A DNA stretch of 25,468 nucleotides from 66-474 sp036278635 (GCA_036278635.1 DASUKQ010000096.1:1-25468), one strand, 5' to 3'; positions 16,457 to 24,370 are shown, counted from the first letter of the stretch. Notes: generated by a model not told the origin, from the letters alone. Made by a program: numbers and translations.

Positions 16457-17203
16457 ATGATCCGTATGCGTCGCCCCGGCATCTTCGCGGTATTGCTGAC
16501 GCTGGCGGGGATCGCGGTGTTCTGCGTACTCGGCGTCTGGCAACTGGATCGGGCGACGTACAAGGAGAGCGTGCTGGCCCGGTTCCATCATGCCGCGATC
16601 GCGCCGTTCGAGTCGTTGACGCAGGCCGCTTCCGACCCGCGGCCGAACGACTATCCGCACGTGAAGGTTGGCGGGCGGCTGGAGGGCAATCGGGTGTACT
16701 TCCTGGACGACCAGATGCGCGCGGGACGGCTCGGCGTGATGGTGTTCGTGCCTTTCATCCCGCACGACTCGACAAGCACACTGCTGGTGAACCTCGGATT
16801 CCTGCAGAAGATGGGAGCCGACTCGACGACCCTGCCGGACCTGCCCCCGATCCCGGAGCACGATGTCACCCTGACCGGCATCTACGCGCCGCCGCCATTG
16901 CCGGGCCTGAAACTGGGCGGCAACCCGCTGCCCCGCCAGAAGACCTGGCCCAAGCTGGTGACCTGGATCGATCCGCAGGAGATCGCCGCCGACCTGCAGC
17001 GCAAGGTCTACCCGCACGTGTTGCTGCTGGATCCCGATCCGCACAGCGCCTATCTGCGCCACTGGACCGCCAACGTGATGCTGCCCGCGCGGCATCGCGC
17101 ATACGCGTTGCAATGGTTCAGTTTCGCGATCGCGGCGATCGTGATGTTTTTCGTGTTGCATCGCGTCACGCCCGACAATGCCGCTACCGACGAGAAGGAA
17201 TAG
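16457..17203 (+). CDS. surf1: SURF1-family cytochrome oxidase biogenesis protein, 248 aa
   Basis: SURF1 proteins bind heme A and help load it into subunit I. The family layout is complete: an N-terminal helix (about 10-28) ending in GVWQLDRA, a periplasmic domain with YPHVKVGGRLEGN, FLDDQMRAGRLGVMVFVPF and LLVNLGFLQK (where most members have VNRGW), and a C-terminal helix (about 217-237) preceded by HRAYALQWFSF. The length is normal. The ATG at 16457 heads the second transcription unit of the locus, surf1-Cx3C protein-ctaA-ctaB, in which genes are 6 bp apart or overlap. The Asn-Leu-Gly in place of Asn-Arg-Gly in the conserved strand is a small deviation. Confidence 0.9.
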   Translation: MIRMRRPGIFAVLLTLAGIAVFCVLGVWQLDRATYKESVLARFHHAAIAPFESLTQAASDPRPNDYPHVKVGGRLEGNRVYFLDDQMRAGRLGVMVFVPFIPHDSTSTLLVNLGFLQKMGADSTTLPDLPPIPEHDVTLTGIYAPPPLPGLKLGGNPLPRQKTWPKLVTWIDPQEIAADLQRKVYPHVLLLDPDPHSAYLRHWTANVMLPARHRAYALQWFSFAIAAIVMFFVLHRVTPDNAATDEKE

Positions 17204-17209
17204 AGACCG

Positions 17210-17758
17210 ATGGATGTGCGCAACCGACGACGCCTGCAGGCCGGACTGATTGCAGCGGTTTTCGTGGTGCCCGTGATCGTGGCGCTGGTGCTGACGACGG
17301 GCGGCTGGATTCCGCACGCCCGCAGTTACGGCCAGCCGGTCGAGCCCGAGCGCAATCTTGCATCCGTGCCCGTGCAGCTTGCAAACGGCGATGCTTTCTC
17401 GTGGAGCAACCCGGACGCGGTCTGGACGCTGGTCGCGCTGCCGGGTCCCGATTGCGCCGAACACTGCCTGCGCCAGCTCGACCTGGTGCACCGTGCGAAG
17501 ATCACCTTGGGCCAGCATGCCGGCAAGCTGCGCTTGCTGTACCTCGGGACGCCGCCGGCTGGCGCGGTGGCGCAGGGCTTCGGTGATATCTGGATGCTTG
17601 CGACCACGACTTCGGACGTGCTCGATGACCTGCGCGCCACGGCGCGCGATTCGGTCGCCGCGGTGCTCGTGACGCCCGATGGCAAGGCGCTGACGCGCTA
17701 CGCCGCCAACTTCGATCCGGAAGGCTTGCGCCAGGACCTCAAGAAGGTGGTGCACTGA
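17210..17758 (+). CDS. Membrane-anchored thioredoxin-fold-like protein with Cx3C motif, 182 aa
   Basis: One N-terminal helix (about residues 11-30) anchors a periplasmic domain. The pattern GQPVEPERNLASVPVQL...WTLVALPGPDCAEHC resembles a Sco/thioredoxin fold: a strand ending just before Cys84-x3-Cys88, the same C-x3-C spacing used by Sco proteins to bind copper. RLLYLG and later AAVLVTPDGKALTRYA match the following strands, but the third Sco ligand, a His in a V-T-H-S context, is not evident. Proteobacterial cox loci often have an uncharacterised gene at this exact place between surf1 and ctaA. It starts 6 bp after surf1 and its stop overlaps the ctaA start region, so it is translationally coupled. 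A redox or copper-handling role is inferred from motif and position only. Confidence 0.8.
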   Translation: MDVRNRRRLQAGLIAAVFVVPVIVALVLTTGGWIPHARSYGQPVEPERNLASVPVQLANGDAFSWSNPDAVWTLVALPGPDCAEHCLRQLDLVHRAKITLGQHAGKLRLLYLGTPPAGAVAQGFGDIWMLATTTSDVLDDLRATARDSVAAVLVTPDGKALTRYAANFDPEGLRQDLKKVVH

Positions 17759-19041
17759 TGGATTGGGTGGGCCGGCCGCTGCGCACCCTGGCGTGGATCG
17801 CGTGCGCGCTGGCATTTTGCGTCATCGTGTTCGGTTCGTTCGTGCGGCTGTCGAACGCCGGGCTGTCGTGTCCGGACTGGCCGACCTGTTACGGACGCAT
17901 CACGTGGCCGGTCAAGCCGGCGGCCGTGGCCAGGGCCGACCAGGCGTTCCCGCACCGACCGGTCGAAGTCCACAAGGCATGGCGCGAGCAGAGTCATCGC
18001 TATCTGGCCGGAACGCTGGGGATCCTGGTCCTGGCCGAGGCGCTGGTCGCGACGTTTGCCCGCAAGCGTCGATTCGGACTGGTGATCGCGGCGGTGGTGC
18101 TGGTCGGCGTCGGCATTCCGCTGTACATGGCGAAGGATTACGTGGCCTCGAGCGTGGTGGCGGCGATCGGGGAGGCGCTGCTGCTGGGCGTCGCGATCTT
18201 CTGGCGCGGCGGCGGTTGGCGCCGGATTGCGGTGCTGGCGCTGGCCGTGGTGTGTTTCCAGGCGTTGCTGGGGATGTGGACGGTCACATGGTTGCTGAAA
18301 CCGATCGTGGTATCCGCGCACCTGCTCGGCGGCATGGCAACTTTCGCCCTGCTCGCCTGGATTGCCTTGCGCCTTCCCCAAGAACGGGGTCAGGTTCACT
18401 TCTCGGCGAGACGTCGCGACCCCCAGTCGGTCATGAAAAGTGAACCTGACCCCGTTCTTGATGGCCCCGTTCTTCGCTTGCGCGGCTTCGTGATCCTCGG
18501 TTTGGTCCTGTTGTCGTGCCAGATTTTCCTGGGCGGCTGGACCTCGTCCAACTACGCGGCGCTGGCTTGCGGGATCGGCGGATCGGCGTTCCCGACCTGC
18601 CTGGGGCAGTGGTGGCCGGCAATGGATTTCCACGAGGGCTTTATCCTGTGGCGCGGGATCGGGGTGGATTTCCAGGGCGGCATCCTCGACGCCACGGCGC
18701 GCGCGGCAATCCAGATGGTGCATCGCCTCGGTGCGCTGGTGGTGTTCGTGTACGCATTGTGGCTGGCTTACCGGGCAGGTCGCGCCGGCATGCGCAACCA
18801 CGCGCTCGCGCTGGCAGTGCTGGTGCTTGCGCAGGTCGCGCTGGGGATTGCCAATGTGACGCTGGGCCTGCCGCTGTCGATGGCGGTCGCACACACCGGC
18901 GGCGCCGCGTTGCTGCTGTTTGTCCTCGTCGTGCTGCTGGCGCGCAGTCAGCCCGTGCCGGAAACGGGCTCGGAAACGGGGTCAGGTTCATTTTTTTGCG
19001 GGAGGCGTATCGTGGCGACAGGAATACCGAGAACAAAATGA
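17758..19041 (+). CDS. ctaA: Heme A synthase (CtaA/Cox15) carrying two repeat-derived segments, 427 aa
   Basis: This enzyme converts heme O to heme A in the membrane. Four heme-binding His are visible: His80 (EQSHRYLAG), His188 (SAHLLGG), His322 (VHRLGAL) and His379 (AHTGG). Periplasmic Cys pairs are Cys38/Cys44 (CPDWPTC) and Cys271/Cys281, the second more widely spaced than the usual CPDFPTC. Residues 208-235 are encoded by an 82-bp palindromic element inserted in frame between the helix ending near 205 and the helix starting near 241. The last about 23 residues (from 405) come from a second copy, which also provides the stop codon. No catalytic residue falls in either segment, so the enzyme is probably functional. 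The start overlaps the preceding stop. Confidence 0.92.
   Translation: MDWVGRPLRTLAWIACALAFCVIVFGSFVRLSNAGLSCPDWPTCYGRITWPVKPAAVARADQAFPHRPVEVHKAWREQSHRYLAGTLGILVLAEALVATFARKRRFGLVIAAVVLVGVGIPLYMAKDYVASSVVAAIGEALLLGVAIFWRGGGWRRIAVLALAVVCFQALLGMWTVTWLLKPIVVSAHLLGGMATFALLAWIALRLPQERGQVHFSARRRDPQSVMKSEPDPVLDGPVLRLRGFVILGLVLLSCQIFLGGWTSSNYAALACGIGGSAFPTCLGQWWPAMDFHEGFILWRGIGVDFQGGILDATARAAIQMVHRLGALVVFVYALWLAYRAGRAGMRNHALALAVLVLAQVALGIANVTLGLPLSMAVAHTGGAALLLFVLVVLLARSQPVPETGSETGSGSFFCGRRIVATGIPRTK
18379..18460. repeat. Palindromic element A (REPIN-like), inside ctaA
   Basis: An 82-bp element with perfect 23-bp inverted arms at 18379-18401 and 18438-18460, each containing GGGGTCAGGTTCA, and a 36-bp centre. 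It lies wholly within the ctaA reading frame and is read through without a stop as 28 codons. The arms carry CAC after the core motif, where elements B and C have CAT; both arms changed together. Confidence 0.9.
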
Positions 19042-19057
19042 ACCTGACCCCGTTTCC
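18972..19057. repeat. Palindromic element B (REPIN-like), at the ctaA-ctaB junction
   Basis: An 86-bp element with perfect 23-bp inverted arms at 18972-18994 and 19035-19057. The right arm contains the ATGA that is at once the ctaB start (19038) and the ctaA stop (19039-19041). A partial copy of the outer arm end, GGAAACGGG, is repeated just left of the element. The ctaB N-terminal MNLTPFP is encoded by the arm. Confidence 0.92.
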
Positions 19058-19973
19058 CACGCTCACCGGCCAGTACCTCGCCGCCACCAAGCCGCGCATC
19101 GTCGCGTTGCTGGTGTTCACCGCACTGATCGGGATGTTCCTCGCGACGCCCGGCGTTCCGCCGTGGCAGGCGCTGGTGTTCGGCACCCTCGGCATCTGGA
19201 TGGCCTCGTCTTCGGCCGCGGCACTGAACCAGTTGATCGACCAGCGGATCGATCGCGTGATGGCGCGCACCGCCCACCGCCCGTTGGTGACGGGTACGCT
19301 CACCACGCGCCAGGTGCTCGTCTTCGCGGTGAGCCTGGGCGTGGCGTCGATGCTGGTGCTCGCGTTGCTGGTGAACGTGTTGACGGCGGTGCTGACCTTC
19401 ATCGGCCTGATCGGCTACGCGGTGGTCTACACCGCGTTCCTGAAACGCGCGACGCCGCAGAACATCGTGATCGGCGGACTGGCGGGAGCGATTCCGCCGC
19501 TGCTCGGGTGGGCTGCGGTCACCGGCATGCAGGCGCCGACCGACTGGGCCTACGGACTGCTGCTGGTGCTGATCGTGTTCGCGTGGACCCCGCCGCACTT
19601 CTGGGCGCTGGCGATCTTCCGCCGCGAGGACTACCGGCGCGCCTGCATTCCGATGCTGCCGGTCGTGTACGGGGTCGAGTACACCCGCTGGCAAGTGCTC
19701 TTCTATACCATCCTGCTGGTGCTGGTGAGCCTGCTGCCCTACCTCACCGGCATGAGCGGCATGCTCTATCTCGGCGGCGCCGCGGTGCTCGGCGTCGCCT
19801 ACCTGTATTACGCGATCCGCCTGATGCGTCCACCCGACGAACGCTTCGCGATGAGCGCGTTCGGCTATTCCATCGTCTACCTGATCGCGCTGTTCGCGTT
19901 CCTGCTGGCCGACCACTGGTTGACCTCGCCGGTGGTCCGCGTCGGGGGCTACGTCCTGCAGAGGATCGGATAA
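19038..19973 (+). CDS. ctaB: Protoheme IX farnesyltransferase (heme O synthase, CtaB/CyoE), 311 aa
   Basis: The enzyme attaches a farnesyl group to heme B, making heme O for CtaA. It is a polytopic UbiA-type prenyltransferase. The first Asp-rich motif lies in LNQLIDQRIDRVMARTAHRPL, the conserved YTAFLKRATPQNIVIGG follows, and the second motif region is WTPPHFWALAIFRREDYRRA. The length is typical. The start codon lies inside palindromic element B; the first seven residues are repeat-encoded, and the native family sequence begins around YLAATKPRIVALLVF. No alternative in-frame ATG or GTG lies upstream, and the next Met is inside the first helix. The ATGA overlap with ctaA implies translational coupling, since the local ribosome site is weak. 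Confidence 0.95.
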   Translation: MNLTPFPTLTGQYLAATKPRIVALLVFTALIGMFLATPGVPPWQALVFGTLGIWMASSSAAALNQLIDQRIDRVMARTAHRPLVTGTLTTRQVLVFAVSLGVASMLVLALLVNVLTAVLTFIGLIGYAVVYTAFLKRATPQNIVIGGLAGAIPPLLGWAAVTGMQAPTDWAYGLLLVLIVFAWTPPHFWALAIFRREDYRRACIPMLPVVYGVEYTRWQVLFYTILLVLVSLLPYLTGMSGMLYLGGAAVLGVAYLYYAIRLMRPPDERFAMSAFGYSIVYLIALFAFLLADHWLTSPVVRVGGYVLQRIG

Positions 19974-20057
19974 GCTGGACTGCGCCGGCGAGGGCAGGCG
20001 CCGGGTGGGCAAGTCAGGACGGCTTCGGCCGGTGTTCCCAGGAGGCAGTGACAACGC

Positions 20058-22226
20058 GTGGATCGGGCCCTTCTCGTCGTCGCGATCGTCGCCGCATTGA
20101 CCGGCATTGCGTTGGCGGCCTGGGCGCTGCGCAAGCAGAAACGCATCACGCGCGAATTGCGGGTCAGTCGCGAGCGCTACATGCTGGTGGCGGAAGGCGC
20201 GAACGACGGCATCTGGGATTTCGACCTCGCCACCCGGCACATCTTCTTTTCGCCGCGTGTCCGCCAGATGCTGGGTTACGACGAGAGCGAACTGTCGGGC
20301 CCCGAAGATCTCAGGCGCATCATCCTGCCGGAAGACCTCGAGGCGGCGCGCAGCGCGCTGTTCGGCCACATCGAATCGGGCCGCACCGGCGAGTTGCGCC
20401 GCGTGATGCGGATGCGCACGCGCGATGGCAGGGTCCTGACCATCCTGGCCCGCAGCGTCACCCAGTACGGGGCGGACGGCACGCCGGTCCGGGTCGCGGG
20501 CTCGTACACCGACATCACCGAACAGCTCAGCAACGAACGCCAGTTGCAGGTCGCGGCCAGCGTGTTCGAGGCAGGCAGCGACGGCATCGTGATCAGCGAC
20601 GCGCACGACCGGATCGTGTCGGTCAACAACGCCTTCCTCACCATGAGCGGGTACACCCGCGAAGAGCTGGTCGGAAGATTCCTGCGCGACGTCCAGGCGC
20701 CGACCGAGGGATCGTCCGGGCTGGAGGCCGCGCTGCGCGATTCGGGCGCGTGGAGCGGCCCGCTGGTGTGGCGCCGGCACAACGGCGAAGGCAAGACGCT
20801 GGACAGCTCGGTGGTGGCGGTCCGCGACGCCGCAGGCGAGATCACCTTCCGCGTGCACGTGTGCATCGATACCGCCGAATTGCGCTACGCCCAGGCCCGC
20901 ATCCGCCACCTCGCATATTTCGATGCGTTGACGGGACTGCCCAACCGCACCCACCTGCGCGGCCAGTTCGAGCAGGCGCTGGCCACGGCGCGCTATTCCG
21001 GGCAACCGCTGGCCGTGGTGTTCTTCGATCTCGACAACTTCAAGGAAATCAACGACACCGCCGGACACAGCGTCGGCGACGACGTCATCTGTACGGTCGC
21101 GCAACGCCTCGGCAAGAGTCTGCGCGAAGAGGACATCCTGTGCCGCTTCGGCGGCGACGAGTTCCTGTTGTTGCTGCCCAACACCGACGCCGAGACCGCC
21201 GAGGCCGTGACCGGGCGCCTGATGGATGAAATCTGCATGCCGGTCGAGGTCGAGGGCAGGGTGATGGACATCGCGGCCAGCGCCGGGTTCAGCATGTTTC
21301 CCGACGATGCACTGGACGCGGAGAATCTCGTGCGTGAAGCCGACACCGCGCTGTTCCGCGCCAAGGAGGAAGGCGGCAACAACGTGCAACGGTTCCAGGC
21401 GTGGATGGGCGAGGCGGTGAGCTGGCGCCACGACATGCAGGCGGCGCTGCGGGTGGCGATCGTGCGCTCGCAGTTCGTGCTGCGCTACCAGCCGATCGTC
21501 GACGTGCGCAGCCACCGTATCGCCGGCGTGGAGGCCCTGCTTTACTGGAACCGGCCCGGCATGGGTGTGGTGGGACCGGCCACTTTCATCGGCCTCGCGG
21601 AGGAGTCGCGCCTGATCGACCCGATCGGGGCGTGGGTGGTGGGCGAGGCGTGCCGCCAGGTGGCGGCATGGAAGCGCGCCGGCCTGCCGGGGTTCTATGT
21701 TTCGCTCAACGTCTCGGGCATGCAGTTGCGCGAGGCAGGCAGATTCCAGCAGCACCTTGCCATCGCGATGCGCGAGCACGGCGTCGCCAACCACGATTTG
21801 CTGCTGGAGATCACCGAGCGCCACCTGGTGCAGGACGTCAAGGGCGGCCTGCCGGTGCTGGAAAGCCTCATCGCCAGCGGGATTCGCGTGTCGGTCGACG
21901 ATTTCGGGACCGGTTACTCCAACCTCGAGACGCTCAAGAACCTCACCGTCAGCCAGATCAAGATCGATCGCACCTTCGTTCGCAACCTGGTCACCGAAGT
22001 CGGCGATCGCGCGATCGTGAAGTCGATCGTCGCGCTGGGCCGGAGCCTCGGCTTGCAGGTGGTGGCCGAGGGCGTGGAAACCGCCGAACAGCAGCGGATG
22101 CTGCAGGAATTCGGCTGCGACCTGTTGCAGGGCTATCGGTTCGCGCGACCGCTGATCGCGGAGAAGGTGCCGCCGTTCATCGAGGCGCTGGCGCAGGACG
22201 GGATCGACACCCGGACTGGCGGCTGA
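20058..22226 (+). CDS. PAS-PAS-GGDEF-EAL cyclic-di-GMP turnover protein, 722 aa
   Basis: An N-terminal helix (about 4-22) anchors two PAS sensor domains (about 40-160 and 165-285), a diguanylate cyclase domain with intact GGDEF at 365-369 and an RxxD product-inhibition site at 356-359, and a phosphodiesterase domain with EAL at 492-494. The EAL half keeps the metal- and substrate-binding landmarks LNVSGMQL, LEITER, VDDFGTGYSNL, KIDR, VAEGVET and LQGYRFARP, so both activities may be real; which dominates cannot be told. The PAS domains could sense redox, oxygen or a ligand, but no cofactor residue is evident. GTG 20058 follows GGAGG at a longish 12-nt spacing. It stands between ctaB and caa3-type ctaG in the same direction. 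Confidence 0.93.
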   Translation: MDRALLVVAIVAALTGIALAAWALRKQKRITRELRVSRERYMLVAEGANDGIWDFDLATRHIFFSPRVRQMLGYDESELSGPEDLRRIILPEDLEAARSALFGHIESGRTGELRRVMRMRTRDGRVLTILARSVTQYGADGTPVRVAGSYTDITEQLSNERQLQVAASVFEAGSDGIVISDAHDRIVSVNNAFLTMSGYTREELVGRFLRDVQAPTEGSSGLEAALRDSGAWSGPLVWRRHNGEGKTLDSSVVAVRDAAGEITFRVHVCIDTAELRYAQARIRHLAYFDALTGLPNRTHLRGQFEQALATARYSGQPLAVVFFDLDNFKEINDTAGHSVGDDVICTVAQRLGKSLREEDILCRFGGDEFLLLLPNTDAETAEAVTGRLMDEICMPVEVEGRVMDIAASAGFSMFPDDALDAENLVREADTALFRAKEEGGNNVQRFQAWMGEAVSWRHDMQAALRVAIVRSQFVLRYQPIVDVRSHRIAGVEALLYWNRPGMGVVGPATFIGLAEESRLIDPIGAWVVGEACRQVAAWKRAGLPGFYVSLNVSGMQLREAGRFQQHLAIAMREHGVANHDLLLEITERHLVQDVKGGLPVLESLIASGIRVSVDDFGTGYSNLETLKNLTVSQIKIDRTFVRNLVTEVGDRAIVKSIVALGRSLGLQVVAEGVETAEQQRMLQEFGCDLLQGYRFARPLIAEKVPPFIEALAQDGIDTRTGG

Positions 22227-22316
22227 GCACGGGTTGTGGTGAGATGACGGGTTGCCGCGCGGCCGTTTTCGCGCGGTGCGGTTTCGCGTGTGCCAGGTGA
22301 TGTCTTGAACGTAGTC

Positions 22317-23249
22317 ATGGATTTTCTGCGCTGGTGGATCCCGTGGGAGCCATCGGCCAGCGTGGTGATCGTGTTCGCGCTCGCGGGGTGGTTGTACTGG
22401 CGCGGCGCGCGGCGTTCGCCGGTCACCGCGCCGTGGTATCGCCAGTTGTTGTTCTGGACCGGGCTGCTGATCGTCTACACCGGCCTGCATACCCACCTCG
22501 ACTATTACGCCGAGCACGAGTTCTTCATCCACCGCATCCAGCACATGGGCCTGCACCACATGGGCCCGTTCCTGATCGCCCTGGCCTATCCCGGCCTCAC
22601 CATGCGGCGCGGGATGTCGAGCGGCTTCCGGCGGCACTGGCTGCGACCGGCACTGGCGTGGCCGCCGGTGCGCGCGGTGCTCAACGTGCTGCTGCACCCG
22701 CTGGTGGCCGCGGTGATCTTCGTCGGCCTGATCTACCTGTGGCTGTGGCCGGCCGTGCATTTCGACGCGATGCTGGACTGGCGGCTGTACCGCGTGATGA
22801 ATTTCAGCATGGCCGCCGACGGGATGTTGTTCTGGTGGCTGATCCTCGACCATCGTCCGAGGCCGCCGGCGCGGCTGTCGCCGGGCGTGCGGGTATTCGT
22901 GGCGCTGGCGGTGATCCTGCCGCAGATCCTCATCGGCGCCTACATCACCTTCACCAAGACCGACCTGTACCCGATCTACAGCCTGTGCGGGCGCGCCTTC
23001 GCGTCGATCACACCGCTCATGGACCAGCACCTTGGCGGCCTGATCCTGTGGATTCCGAGTTCGATGATGAGCGTGCTGGCCGCGCTGATCGCGTTCGCGC
23101 ACTGGCTCAGGCTGGACAGCAAGGGCAGGTTGCCGCGCAACCGCCGCCAGCGCGCGGCCGCGCGTGCCCGCGCGATGGCCGCGGCCGCAGCTCAGTCGGA
23201 AGCCGACGGGCCCGAAGCGTTGGCGGGCAGCACCGAAAAGTCGACCTGA
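22317..23249 (+). CDS. ctaG: Cytochrome c oxidase assembly factor, caa3_CtaG family (Bacillus-type CtaG), about 310 aa
   Basis: A polytopic membrane protein with about seven helices and the family's His-rich early section, from LHTHLDYYAEHEFFIHRIQHMG to LHHMGPFLIALAYP, then the conserved MNFSMAADGMLFWWLILDHRP and YITFTKTDLYPIYSLCGR. This is the Bacillus subtilis type of CtaG, linked to formation of the CuB centre, and is unrelated to the Cox11-type CtaG. The many membrane-embedded His fit copper handling. The C-terminus is a basic/Ala-rich cytoplasmic tail. Three starts are possible: GTG 22290, TTG 22305 (best-spaced AGG, 7 nt) and ATG 22317 (used; gives MDFLRWWIPWE, close to the family's usual N-terminus). 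The last 58 bp overlap the 3' end of the PCuAC gene on the other strand. Confidence 0.88.
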   Translation: MDFLRWWIPWEPSASVVIVFALAGWLYWRGARRSPVTAPWYRQLLFWTGLLIVYTGLHTHLDYYAEHEFFIHRIQHMGLHHMGPFLIALAYPGLTMRRGMSSGFRRHWLRPALAWPPVRAVLNVLLHPLVAAVIFVGLIYLWLWPAVHFDAMLDWRLYRVMNFSMAADGMLFWWLILDHRPRPPARLSPGVRVFVALAVILPQILIGAYITFTKTDLYPIYSLCGRAFASITPLMDQHLGGLILWIPSSMMSVLAALIAFAHWLRLDSKGRLPRNRRQRAAARARAMAAAAAQSEADGPEALAGSTEKST

Positions 23250-23653
23250 AGCGTTGCGCCGCCGGCGAAGTCGAGGGTCATTTTCACGGTGTCGCCGGGT
23301 TTGATCGGCCGCTTCGCGTGCATCAGCATCAGGTGATAGCCGCCGGGCGACAGCGTGACGCTGCCGTGCGTGGGGATGTCGAGATGATCGACGTGTTCCA
23401 TGGTGCTGTCGCCGTGCGCAAGACGCGAGCGGTGCAGCATCACGCTGCCGTAATCGGGGCTGCTGGCGCTGACGAGCCGCGCCGTCGCGGGGCCGTCGTT
23501 CATGATCACGGCATAACCAGCTGCCGGCAGGTTGGCCGGCAACCAGCGGATCCACGAATTCTTGACGTGCACGCCCGGCGACGACGGGGCGGCGGCGATC
23601 GCCGTGGCGCTGAGTGCGAGCAGGGTACAAGCCAGCAGACCGCGGATCGTCAT
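23192..23653 (-). CDS. PCuAC-type periplasmic copper chaperone, 153 aa
   Basis: The protein has a signal peptide (1-20, cut after AIA) and a single cupredoxin-like domain. The PCuAC ligand motif H-x10-M-x21-H-x-M is complete: His74 (MLHRSR), Met85, His107 and Met109 (GGYHLML). Such chaperones carry Cu(I) to Sco and to the CuA site of subunit II. The gene starts with an ATGA overlap on the stop of the upstream sco gene, so the two form a tight operon. The C-terminal tail is short and not Met/His-rich. Confidence 0.93.
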   Translation of the reverse strand: MTIRGLLACTLLALSATAIAAAPSSPGVHVKNSWIRWLPANLPAAGYAVIMNDGPATARLVSASSPDYGSVMLHRSRLAHGDSTMEHVDHLDIPTHGSVTLSPGGYHLMLMHAKRPIKPGDTVKMTLDFAGGATLQVDFSVLPANASGPSASD

Positions 23654-24261
23654 GACGATTGTTCCACCAGGATTTTCAGGTCGTGCAGGATGGCGTCGTT
23701 CGGGTCGCCCGGCGTCGCCAGCAGTTGTGCGCGGCCATCACGGTCGAAGATGTAGATTGCCGAGCTGTGGGTCACTTCGTAGTCGCCCGTGCTCGAAGAC
23801 GATTGCGGTGCTTCCCGCTTGAAATAGGCCCGGTAGCGCTTGGTCAGTTTCGCGATGGCGTCCTGGGTGCCGGTCAGGCCGACGATGCGCGGGTCGAACG
23901 CGGTCACGTACTGGTGCAGCACCGGCACCGTGTCGCGGGTCGGGTCCACCGTCACGAACAATACCCGCACGTCGGCGGCCGACTTGCCCAACTTCTGCAG
24001 GACCGTGTGCAGGTGCACCAGCGTCAGCGGGCACACGTCCGGGCAGTGCGTGTAGCCGAAGTACAACAACACGACCTTGCCATGGTAGGTCGCCGCGGTG
24101 ACCGGCTGCCCCAGATCGTTGGTCATCTGGAACTTCAGGTCCGGCAGATGGCCGCTTACGTCGTTGAGCTGCCATTGCGGCTTCGCCTGGCAGGCGGCGA
24201 GGAGGAGGGCCGCACAGGCAAGCAACAGCCAGCGCGACAGGCTACGGGAGTGAGGCATCAT
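23650..24261 (-). CDS. SCO1/SenC/PrrC-family copper chaperone lipoprotein, 203 aa
   Basis: A lipoprotein signal with lipobox LLAAC (Cys24) anchors a thioredoxin-fold domain in the periplasm. Copper ligands are Cys73 and Cys77 in THCPDVCPLTL and His165 in VTHSSAIYIFDRDG, the complete Sco set. VLFVTVDPTRDT is also typical. Sco proteins deliver copper to or reduce the CuA site of subunit II. The pair sco-PCuAC on the minus strand faces the cox assembly genes and completes the locus. Two adjacent ATGs (24261 and 24258) could start it. No clear promoter was picked out upstream. Confidence 0.94.
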   Translation of the reverse strand: MMPHSRSLSRWLLLACAALLLAACQAKPQWQLNDVSGHLPDLKFQMTNDLGQPVTAATYHGKVVLLYFGYTHCPDVCPLTLVHLHTVLQKLGKSAADVRVLFVTVDPTRDTVPVLHQYVTAFDPRIVGLTGTQDAIAKLTKRYRAYFKREAPQSSSSTGDYEVTHSSAIYIFDRDGRAQLLATPGDPNDAILHDLKILVEQSS

Positions 24262-24341
24262 CCAATCACGAGTTTCGAGCTTTGCGACTTCTCATGATAC
24301 TGCGCATGGCTGACGTCCGCGGTCGCCGTGTCCTCACTGGG

Positions 24342-24370
24342 TTGACTGCGTCGGGCCGCGGCACCACAAT
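24342..24370 (+). promoter_or_regulatory. Sigma-70-like promoter reading toward the Mg ATPase gene
   Basis: TTGACT (24342-24347), a 17-bp spacer and CACAAT (24365-24370) match the consensus at 5/6 and 4/6. If it serves the ATPase gene, the leader is about 590 nt. No PhoP box was seen next to it. Confidence 0.4.

Noticed and set aside
22255..22276. CCGCGCG/CGCGCGG hairpin after the GGDEF-EAL gene as a terminator
   Set aside because: It has only a 7-bp stem and no T-tract; in such GC-rich DNA this occurs easily by chance.
18948..23630. Minus-strand open frame of 1560 codons across ctaB, the GGDEF-EAL gene and ctaG
   Set aside because: Its length is striking, but it is antisense to three clearly recognisable genes, is rich in His/Arg/Asp/Gln, shows no domain and is a composition shadow.
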